Assembly (NCBI GenBank): GCA_002706405.1
Contig: PALN01000050.1
Span: 1 to 51,380 of the forward strand
Direction of reading: 5' to 3'
DNA: 51,380 bases
Source: Rhodospirillaceae bacterium
Lineage (GTDB): Bacteria; Pseudomonadota; Alphaproteobacteria; Rhodospirillales; Casp-alpha2
Shown one piece after another: positions 24,687-31,708 of this stretch; the stretch's first letter is position 1; each line of letters begins with the position of its first letter. The notes under the pieces are model-generated. The model was not told the DNA's origin. It worked only from the letters and a program-made list of their open reading frames with translations, and searched no databases. The translations under genes and the position numbers were made by a program.

Positions 24687-26300
24687 ATGCAGAAACCTGG
24701 TTCCGAACTTAAATCGATTTTCGTCATTCTTGCGGCGACCGCATGGCCCTTCGCCACGGTCTGGTCGCAGAACATTCTGGGCGGGCAATTGAACGTGGGC
24801 CGCGTCGGCGTTTATTTTCTCATCAGCAGCGCGGTGATGCTTTTTGTGTATGCCGTTGCGCGCCGATTGCTGCGCGGGCGGGCCGGCAAGGGAACGGTCG
24901 CCGTTTCCGTTGCCGTGCTGACGGTCCTTTTCTACAGCTACGTCGTTACAAAGGAAGTCGCGGACGCGATTTGGGGACAGTACTATTTGCGCACCTGGAT
25001 TGCCTTCGTCCTCGTCGCCGCGCCGATTTCCCTTTGGGCGATGCGGTTCGACGCCGCTCGTAAGCTGGTGCGGATCGGCGTCTATTGCCTGTTGATTTCC
25101 TCGTTCACGCCGCTGCTTCAATATGCGGTGGGCGTGCAGCAGGTTGCCGAAAACGACGACAACAAATCAGCGCCCGACAATGGCACGCCGCAGACGGCCA
25201 CGACGGCGGGGACGAAGATTTCCTTCAAACAGACGCCGGATCTTTTCTGGGTCATTTTCGACACCTATCCACGCGCCGATACCCTGCGCGAGGTCTATGG
25301 ATTTTCGAATGATGAATTCCTGAACCGGCTCAAGGAAATGGACTTCATCGTGTCATCCAAACCGACGTCGAATTACACCAGCACGCCCTTGTCGGTCGGC
25401 AGCACCCTAAACCTCGATTACATCATCCGAGGCTTCATCAAGCGGGAAGACGCGATCAGGGCCAATAACTCACTCGCCGGCAAAAGCAAGGTGCATGACA
25501 TCTTCCGGGACAACGGGTACCGGATGGCCCATTGGATATGGAACGGCCTGCTCAACTGCGATGAGTTCGAGGAAGGTCTTTGCTTTCGGCGCGACTCGTT
25601 GAAATTCGACGAATTGGAATCGGCGCTCATTTCCTGGACGCCCCTGAACAGCCTGGCGGGCAAGATCGAAAAAAGGTTCACCGGCACCAACCGGTTCGAA
25701 GCTCCCGATGTGCTTGCCGCGCTTCAAAAAGCGCCGACCGACAAGCCGTTGTTCGGCTTGATCCACATTACGGTGCCGCATGACCCCTATCGGTTCAAGG
25801 CCGATTGCCAGCCCGTCAGCTCGAGCGAATACAGGCGCTTGATCGACGACAAGCGCCAATATGTCGACCAGGTTCAATGCGCGAATATTCAGAGCCAAGC
25901 GATCATCGATACGATCCTGAAAAGGAATCCCAATTCCGTCATCATCCTGCAATCCGACACCGGGCCAAGCTGGAGCACGGTCGGGGGCGGATCCCTTGAT
26001 GAAGCCTTTTATGAAAAGAATATATACCACCCGATCCAACTGGCCGATGGAACGGGCAGCATCCTTTCTTGGAAACACGCCTGGTACAACTTCAACGCCT
26101 GGCGCCTGCCGGCCGGCCTGGACTGTCAGTTGCAGCCCGGGTTTGACGAGTTGACCAGCGTCAACACCTTTCGAATCCTGTTCTCTTGTCTAAGCGGACA
26201 GCCCATGGCGTTGAAAAAGCCCCGTTGGTTCTATCTGAAGAAAACCAGGGCCGGGAATGCCGTGTTGAACACGGAAGCGAAGGAAATCGTTCATCCTTAG
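24687..26300 (+). CDS. Membrane-bound sulfatase/alkaline-phosphatase-superfamily protein
   Basis: A 537-residue protein with four or five hydrophobic segments in the first 150 residues, then a soluble alkaline-phosphatase-fold domain. The metal-site entry is FDTYPRADTL (D192, T193). The HITVPHDPY block and SDTGPSW (S423-G426) follow. The usual SDHG of sulfatases and phosphoethanolamine transferases reads SDTG, so one metal-ligating His is replaced by Thr. It could be a phospho-substituent transferase or a degenerate hydrolase acting in the periplasm. The ATG at 24687 has AAAGAGAA upstream. It is the last gene before the ops-containing leader. Confidence 0.7.
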   Translation: MQKPGSELKSIFVILAATAWPFATVWSQNILGGQLNVGRVGVYFLISSAVMLFVYAVARRLLRGRAGKGTVAVSVAVLTVLFYSYVVTKEVADAIWGQYYLRTWIAFVLVAAPISLWAMRFDAARKLVRIGVYCLLISSFTPLLQYAVGVQQVAENDDNKSAPDNGTPQTATTAGTKISFKQTPDLFWVIFDTYPRADTLREVYGFSNDEFLNRLKEMDFIVSSKPTSNYTSTPLSVGSTLNLDYIIRGFIKREDAIRANNSLAGKSKVHDIFRDNGYRMAHWIWNGLLNCDEFEEGLCFRRDSLKFDELESALISWTPLNSLAGKIEKRFTGTNRFEAPDVLAALQKAPTDKPLFGLIHITVPHDPYRFKADCQPVSSSEYRRLIDDKRQYVDQVQCANIQSQAIIDTILKRNPNSVIILQSDTGPSWSTVGGGSLDEAFYEKNIYHPIQLADGTGSILSWKHAWYNFNAWRLPAGLDCQLQPGFDELTSVNTFRILFSCLSGQPMALKKPRWFYLKKTRAGNAVLNTEAKEIVHP

Positions 26301-26349
26301 CCTTCGCCACAGAGGATCTGACATGCACCGTCAGCCGCCGATAACGGTG

Positions 26350-26378
26350 TTGACAGTAAAACAAGGGCGCGGTTTAAG
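26350..26378 (+). promoter_or_regulatory. Candidate sigma70 promoter (TTGACA - 17 - TTTAAG)
   Basis: A perfect -35 hexamer TTGACA (26350-26355) is followed after 17 bases by TTTAAG (26373-26378), which matches four of six positions of TATAAT. It lies 50 bases after the sulfatase-like gene and about 270 bases before the GTG at 26649. This is the best promoter-like sequence I found in the window, and it sits in the only gap over 300 bp. Confidence 0.55.
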
Positions 26379-26392
26379 GTGGTGCTTATGTT

Positions 26393-26417
26393 CACGACAT
26401 GAACACATGGTGTCGTG
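26393..26417 (+). promoter_or_regulatory. Inverted repeat just downstream of the promoter
   Basis: CACGACA (26393-26399) and TGTCGTG (26411-26417) form a perfect 7-bp inverted repeat with an 11-base centre, starting a few bases after the expected transcription start. It may be a repressor operator or a 5'-end hairpin of the leader RNA. Confidence 0.4.
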
Positions 26418-26485
26418 GTTGTCCAAACCCCGGTCGACGGGTCTTTCGCGCAACGGTTCTGGGTGGGATTTTTTTCACCGAGACT

Positions 26486-26496
26486 GCGGTAGCGTG
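26486..26496 (+). promoter_or_regulatory. ops-like element (RfaH-type antitermination signal)
   Basis: GCGGTAGCGTG matches eleven of the twelve bases of the enterobacterial ops element (GGCGGTAGCGTG); only the first base differs (T for G). It is on the coding strand, about 100 bases after the candidate promoter's expected start site and 152 bases before the first gene of a very long glycan operon, which is where ops elements act. A run of seven T residues (26469-26475) precedes it. The rest of the JUMPstart sequence is not recognisable. A short GCGGT/ACCGC stem (26499-26512) lies just downstream. Confidence 0.6.
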
Positions 26497-26648
26497 GGCG
26501 GTTCCCACCGCGGGAAACCCCGGCCCGATGCAGAAGAATGTGTCGTGAAAACGGGGGCGACCGCGCTCCCCGCCTCCCCCACTCAAGGGCGTGATTTCAG
26601 GATTGCCGTGCCGTCCGATTTCCATGAAATATCCATAGAGGCGCAATC

Positions 26649-27530
26649 GTGAGGATCCTCGTAACAGGGGCATCCGGTCTTTGCGCCTCCGCCATCGCCC
26701 GAAAGCTTGTCGCGGGGGGCCATGAAGTGCATGCCTCCTATCGGTCGAAGGCACCCGAACTTCCGACAGGAATGGCGTTTCACGGCACCTACCAGGGCTC
26801 CCTCGCGGAACGGAAGACCTTCTCGGCCTTCCCGAAACAAATCGATGCCGTGGTTCATGCGGCGGCGGCGCTGAATGACCCGGCGACACCGGTCCGGAAA
26901 TTCGTCGAAGACAACGTGATCGCGACCCATAACGTGATCGACTACGCCCTGGCCGCGGGGGCGCGTAAGTTTGTTTATCTGTCGTCGGTCTCGGTGAGCG
27001 GCAAGGTCTCGCAATCGCGATACGACGAAGCGACGCCAATTGTTGATCCCGATCCCTACGGCTATACCAAACGGCTCGGCGAGCTGTTGCTGAACGATGC
27101 GCGCGACCGGCTGGCGTCGGTCTCCCTGCGCCTGCCGGGCATCATCGGCGACGGGGGCTTCCCGAACTGGCTGATGGATTTGGCCCGCCGACTGGCGGCC
27201 GGCGGAAAAGTGTCCATTCATCATCCCGACCACCGCTTCAACAACGCCGTTCATGTCGACGACCTGGCGGACTTTTGCGCGGGTTATCTGAGCCGCGATC
27301 ACGACGGTGCCCACCTACTGACCCTTGGCGCAAGCGAGCCAATGACCGTGAGGGACATCGTGGAAACCCTCGCCGAGGGCCTGGGCTCGACATCCGAGAT
27401 CGACATCGTTGAAAGCGACCAAGAGCCCTTTGCGATCGATGATTCAGCGGCGAGGGATAAGTTTGATTACAGGTCTAAAACAATGGAGAAAATAATTGAT
27501 TTTTTGATTTCTCTGCATAAGAAAAATTAA
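26649..27530 (+). CDS. NAD-dependent epimerase/reductase (SDR)
   Basis: A 293-residue SDR. The cofactor loop reads TGASGLCA, so the third glycine of TGxxGxxG is replaced by Ala (residue 13). SSVSVSG and YGYTKRLGE provide the serine segment and YxxxK. It probably modifies a nucleotide sugar. The GTG start has GAGG eight bases upstream. It is the first gene after the ops-like leader. The last 20 or so codons are strikingly AT-rich (27481-27540 is about 27% GC by my count), although the gene is otherwise GC-rich. This suggests that a recombination boundary lies inside it, near 27460. Confidence 0.8.
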   Translation: MRILVTGASGLCASAIARKLVAGGHEVHASYRSKAPELPTGMAFHGTYQGSLAERKTFSAFPKQIDAVVHAAAALNDPATPVRKFVEDNVIATHNVIDYALAAGARKFVYLSSVSVSGKVSQSRYDEATPIVDPDPYGYTKRLGELLLNDARDRLASVSLRLPGIIGDGGFPNWLMDLARRLAAGGKVSIHHPDHRFNNAVHVDDLADFCAGYLSRDHDGAHLLTLGASEPMTVRDIVETLAEGLGSTSEIDIVESDQEPFAIDDSAARDKFDYRSKTMEKIIDFLISLHKKN

Positions 27531-27569
27531 CAACGGCTATCGGATATTAAAATAAGCAAGCTGATAATA

Positions 27570-28778
27570 ATGAACAATTTGATCAGAATAATAAAAAAGG
27601 CGATCAAGAACCCACGAAAAGCCTGTGACGTTTTAATCCACAATTTTCTCATGGTTTGCCTCGGCATGCCGCCGGCGCTTCTTATCCTGTTATTGAGGCC
27701 GATCGTCTTCGTGAGAATTGTCGAGATTCAGGCGCACAAACTCGGCGACCTAGTAATACGCTGCGATATTTACCTGAGCGAAAAGCGCCTGGGGCGTCAT
27801 CGCGGTTTTGTCGATCTGTTCTTCCTTAACGGGAAGCCGATCAATAAGGCCGTGACGAACTATTTCGGCACGGAGATGACGTGGCGGCGCTGGCTGAAAT
27901 GGCCGTTTGTCGCCTTGAAGAAAATCGCCCCGAATTCGGGCCACCTGCATCTACCCAGGTCGGGCGACATAGAAGGCGTCCTTGTCACTGACCAAGTGAA
28001 TATCCCGTTGAGCCAGGACATCATCAAAAGAGGGGATGAGTGGTTGGCGAAATTCGGGGTATCTCCAGACGACGACGTTCTTCTGTTTGCGAACAGAGAT
28101 TCAGTGCATCTTTCGACAGTGCTTCCGGACCGCGATTGGAGCTACCACGATTACAGGGATTTCCCCATCGACGACATGTTGCCGATGGTCGAGGTGATGA
28201 CCCAAAAAGGGTACTACGCCGTCCGGGTCGGGGCCCATGTCGCCGCCCCCGTGGAAACGGACAATTCGCGGATCATCGATTATTCCAGTCTCGGCTGGTC
28301 CGAAGAAATGGACCTTTACCTTGGCCATCGTTGCAAGATGATGATTTCGACGACGTCGGGTGTCGTTGAAATCGCGCGATTGTTCAGAAAACCCATCGGC
28401 TACGTCAACGCGTCCCCATTTCTCACCATGACGAACATCAAGACGCGGAGGGAAAACTTCTGGTGCCCAAAACTGTACTATTCAAAGCATCTGGGACGCT
28501 GTCTGACATTTCAAGAAATTGTGGATTCCGGGCACGGGAACACAAGCAAAGGGCACATCCTGGAAGACGCGGGCATTGAACTCATCAACAATACGCCCGA
28601 GGAGATAATCACCCTGGCCGAGGAAATGGATGCGTCGGTGAACGGGCGTTTTTCCCTAGGACAGGAAGATGAAACCCTCATCCGGCGCTTCTACGACATC
28701 TTGGGCGGCATGACTCCCGAAGAAGGTTTTGCACAAATATCCGCAGGCTTTCTTCGTAAACACCAGAGCTTACTGTAG
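27570..28778 (+). CDS. Putative glycosyltransferase, TIGR04372 family (second copy)
   Basis: A 402-residue protein. The middle and C-terminal parts align with the 22982 gene product: YYAVRVGAHVAAPV matches WVFRMGD, LGWSEEMDLYLGHRC matches the SDWMDIFLCAS block, and ISTTSGVVEIARLFRKP matches ATSSGLYHLADNFGRP. The N-terminal region has one hydrophobic stretch (MVCLGMPPALLILLLRPIV, about residues 29-47) that could anchor it to the membrane. The start region is very AT-rich and no good Shine-Dalgarno is visible. The two copies may add different units of one glycan. Confidence 0.72.
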   Translation: MNNLIRIIKKAIKNPRKACDVLIHNFLMVCLGMPPALLILLLRPIVFVRIVEIQAHKLGDLVIRCDIYLSEKRLGRHRGFVDLFFLNGKPINKAVTNYFGTEMTWRRWLKWPFVALKKIAPNSGHLHLPRSGDIEGVLVTDQVNIPLSQDIIKRGDEWLAKFGVSPDDDVLLFANRDSVHLSTVLPDRDWSYHDYRDFPIDDMLPMVEVMTQKGYYAVRVGAHVAAPVETDNSRIIDYSSLGWSEEMDLYLGHRCKMMISTTSGVVEIARLFRKPIGYVNASPFLTMTNIKTRRENFWCPKLYYSKHLGRCLTFQEIVDSGHGNTSKGHILEDAGIELINNTPEEIITLAEEMDASVNGRFSLGQEDETLIRRFYDILGGMTPEEGFAQISAGFLRKHQSLL

Positions 28779-28965
28779 ATATGCTTGTTTTCGCTGAGCA
28801 ACGTTCCAATTAAACTCCCGTGATGGCGGTGGACTTGAGAAGGATGGCTGGGGCTATGACAACCCAAATGCATCCTCAAGCGGCTTTCATACCTGCCATA
28901 CCTGCGTTGCTAAGATTTTTGCCCGAATTTCCGGAATTTCACCTCAGGGAGAGGAATTAACAGAT

Positions 28966-29733
28966 ATGCCTGAATTCGATGACAACCTCGGTGGTTCTTT
29001 TTATGAAGGAGATCAGCGAGTTATTTCGAAATTACAGCAGTTTACCGAAAAGTGGGGCATTGATGGCCTGAAGGCTCTCGAGTTCTTTCCGCTTCTGACG
29101 CGGCGAACTTGGCTTAATCGAATGCTCGCCCACTACAACTTGTTTATGCACACCATCGATTTGCCAGGAGACATAATTGAATTCGGGGTGTTTCGGGGAA
29201 ACAGTCTGTTCTCATGGGCGAATTTTTTGGAAATTCACACTCCGGGCGACCGCACAAAGCAGGTTTTCGGCTTTGACACTTGGCAAGGTATTATTTCGCT
29301 CGATGAAAAAGATGGAGATGCCGACCCCAACTTTGGGAAACAGGTCGGCGCATTTCAAATCGAGAACCTGTTTGAGTTTATTAATGACGCCAAGGATATT
29401 TTCGACGCTGACAGATTCGTCCCATGGAAAGATCGAATTGTCCTCGTCCAAGGCCCAATCGAAGAGACCTTTCCGAAGTTTATAGAAGAGAACCCGGGAA
29501 GACGGTTCTCCTTGTGTCACTTTGATTGCGATCTCTATGAGCCCACCAAGGTCGGTCTGGATCTCATTTACGACAAGATCGTTCCAGGTGGTGTAATCAT
29601 CTTTGACGAATACGGGAACGCCGGCTGGCAGGGAGAGACGCTCGCGGTTGATGAGTTTGTCAGTGCCAGCGGTGCCCAGCTAAGAAAACTCGAATGGGCA
29701 GGTACACCCCGGGCCTACGTCGTCAAAGAGTAA
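28966..29733 (+). CDS. TylF/MycF-type sugar O-methyltransferase
   Basis: A 255-residue metal-dependent methyltransferase of the macrocin O-methyltransferase (TylF) family. EFGVFRGNS is the SAM loop (about residues 71-79). The metal site is carried by D187/D189 in DCDLYEPTK and by D214-E215 in IIFDEYG, as in MycF-like enzymes. Methylation of a sugar hydroxyl is the expected reaction. The strong Shine-Dalgarno GGGAGAGGA lies upstream in a 187-bp gap that also holds a bulged inverted repeat (CTTGA..GGATG with CATCC..TCAAG, about 28834-28878). Low GC marks it as part of the transferred segment. Confidence 0.85.
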   Translation: MPEFDDNLGGSFYEGDQRVISKLQQFTEKWGIDGLKALEFFPLLTRRTWLNRMLAHYNLFMHTIDLPGDIIEFGVFRGNSLFSWANFLEIHTPGDRTKQVFGFDTWQGIISLDEKDGDADPNFGKQVGAFQIENLFEFINDAKDIFDADRFVPWKDRIVLVQGPIEETFPKFIEENPGRRFSLCHFDCDLYEPTKVGLDLIYDKIVPGGVIIFDEYGNAGWQGETLAVDEFVSASGAQLRKLEWAGTPRAYVVKE

Positions 29734-29770
29734 AGAGCGTCCGAATGAATGTCCGCGTGCTAGTGAATCG

Positions 29771-30616
29771 ATGAAAAATACAATTCTGGATGATGAGGAT
29801 TTTGCTTTCTTCCGTGAGAACGGGTTTCTGATCAAACGCGATTTCCTGCCACGATCATTTATGGAAGACGCAAACGAATTCGTGGATCAATTTGCGAAGA
29901 CAAAGGTAGAAGAATGGTTTGCTGCCGGTCTTCTCAAAGAAGCGGCGCTTGGAAAATTTTCTAACTACCGAGAGAGCTTTATAGACATCTGGCAGCTGGC
30001 CGGAATGCCAAAATACAGCAGGCAAATTCATCATTATTCGATCCACCCCAGCATGTACAAACTCCTCAATGACGAGACCTTGCTGAAGGCAGTCAAAAAA
30101 TTGCTCGCGGCCGAACGTGTTTATGCGGGGGGCACACAAAACTACCGTGTTAAAAGCGGTCTGCTACCGTGGGCCGTACTCGATTGGCATGTTGATCGCT
30201 ATTACTGGGAAGAACACGAAGATCCCGATTTCGAATTCTTGATATGTTGGTTTCCTCTACAAGACATGATCGACGATGGAGGAGGAGTTGAAGTTATTCC
30301 CTTGTCCGAGCGTTCCGGCTATGACCTTCGGCATCAAAGGAAAGACGTCAATATTCCTAGCGCTCTGCTGGAAGGCATGGAATCCATCAAGGCTCGCCTG
30401 AACACAGGCGACATGCTGTTTTTCAATAGCCGCGTGATTCATCGTTCGATTACCTATAAGCATCTACAGCCCTTTTGGAGCATCGACCTTCGGTACGAAA
30501 GCGAAGATTATCCGTCAACAGATACGCAAAAGTACGGCTTTCTCGTGGATGGTGGCTCGCGAAAAACACTAAATACTTGGCTCAAGAAGAAAGAGCCGAA
30601 GAATCAGCCGGTCTAA
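29771..30616 (+). CDS. Phytanoyl-CoA dioxygenase-family 2OG/Fe(II) oxygenase
   Basis: A 281-residue PhyH-fold oxygenase. H140 and D142 in WHVDRYY are the HxD iron ligands, H224 in VIHRSI is the third ligand, and an arginine in SIDLRYES probably holds 2-oxoglutarate. The N-terminal DDEDFAFFRENGFLIKRDFL pattern is typical of PhyH. It could hydroxylate a sugar or its acyl group. It differs clearly from the shorter oxygenase at 19511. It lies between two methyltransferases, 37 bp after the first, in the low-GC segment. Confidence 0.82.
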   Translation: MKNTILDDEDFAFFRENGFLIKRDFLPRSFMEDANEFVDQFAKTKVEEWFAAGLLKEAALGKFSNYRESFIDIWQLAGMPKYSRQIHHYSIHPSMYKLLNDETLLKAVKKLLAAERVYAGGTQNYRVKSGLLPWAVLDWHVDRYYWEEHEDPDFEFLICWFPLQDMIDDGGGVEVIPLSERSGYDLRHQRKDVNIPSALLEGMESIKARLNTGDMLFFNSRVIHRSITYKHLQPFWSIDLRYESEDYPSTDTQKYGFLVDGGSRKTLNTWLKKKEPKNQPV

Positions 30617-30654
30617 CCGGATTTTGTCAACTGTCGTGAAATGATGAATTAAAA

Positions 30655-31644
30655 TTGAAAAGCAAAAACAGATTTTTAGAGATTCTTCGCAACGAGGGCA
30701 TAGGTAACGCCGACCTCGAAAAGAAGGGTATCCGTTTGGATTCGAGAGATGTCTTGTGTGTATCGGCCGAAAGCTCTTCAGAACAGGTCGCAACGGTCAA
30801 CACTTTCACAAATCTCCATCGTCATGAAAATTATGACGACGACAATGCCTTGAGCCAAATCATGGAGACGCACTGGCCAAGAAGAGACCAGTATCTTGAG
30901 CGGTGCGCGTCAAATGGAGCACTTCTTCTTGATGTCGGTTGTGGCCCTGCCGCGATCGGCCGGAGGTTTTTTGCCTCGGCCCTCGGTCGGGGGCATTATT
31001 TCGGTCTTGAGGCCGGAGATCATATTGAAGTCGCCAGACAAAACCTCCGGGCAATAGGTGCCGAGGCCAGTTTCATTCAATGCGACGTAGCACATTTTCC
31101 GGTGACGAACCCCGTCTTTGATTTCGCGTTAATCCATGGGGTGTTGCATCACACGGACTCGATTGAAAACTCTCTGGCGAAAATTTCCCGCACAGTTAAA
31201 TCGGGCGGAGGGATCGCGATTTCTATCAACAAGCGTTTACCGCTGGTCAGTCGTCTTCTAACCCCGGCCTTGTCGGAAGAGTTGCGAAAATTGTCCGCAA
31301 CCGAGTTTCAGAATGCAATTTCGGAAATTACGAAGATTGGACAGATCATCGACCGCTGCAATGCCGAAGTGACCATCGAATCCGATTTTGACTTTCTTGA
31401 AATTCCCAAAGGGAAATACAATCTCCATCGCTTATTACATTATTATTTTATGCGCATGTTTTATAATGAGAAATGGGGCCTCGAGCGCTCCACGTTACAG
31501 AATGTCGACTGGTATGAACCCATTCATTCCCATACGGTCAGCCCGGAAGAATTAAGTTCGCTTGTCGAATCACAAGGGATGGAAGTTGTCGAGCTCAACT
31601 TTCCCACACCGTCAGCAATCAGCCTTTTTGCTGTAAAAAATTAG
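30655..31644 (+). CDS. Class I SAM-dependent methyltransferase, TTG start
   Basis: A 329-residue methyltransferase. Motif I is LLDVGCGPAAIG (about residues 91-102), followed by GLEAGDHIEVARQN and a DFALIHGVLHH motif. The frame opens only five codons before the TTG at 30655, with no in-frame ATG before residue 69, so a TTG start is the only choice that keeps the N-terminal domain. No clear Shine-Dalgarno is visible. The C-terminal half (about residues 170-320) is helical and may bind the acceptor. Low GC throughout. Confidence 0.75.
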   Translation: MKSKNRFLEILRNEGIGNADLEKKGIRLDSRDVLCVSAESSSEQVATVNTFTNLHRHENYDDDNALSQIMETHWPRRDQYLERCASNGALLLDVGCGPAAIGRRFFASALGRGHYFGLEAGDHIEVARQNLRAIGAEASFIQCDVAHFPVTNPVFDFALIHGVLHHTDSIENSLAKISRTVKSGGGIAISINKRLPLVSRLLTPALSEELRKLSATEFQNAISEITKIGQIIDRCNAEVTIESDFDFLEIPKGKYNLHRLLHYYFMRMFYNEKWGLERSTLQNVDWYEPIHSHTVSPEELSSLVESQGMEVVELNFPTPSAISLFAVKN

Positions 31645-31708
31645 GCAACTTAATCAAACGGCAATTCTCGTACGGCCGAATAATTACTTCTAAAGAAGAT
31701 AATTCAGC

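Noticed and set aside
28834-28878. A possible terminator in the gap before the TylF-type gene
   Set aside because: The inverted repeat has a 3-base bulge and a loop of over 20 bases, with no T-run; it is too weak to call.
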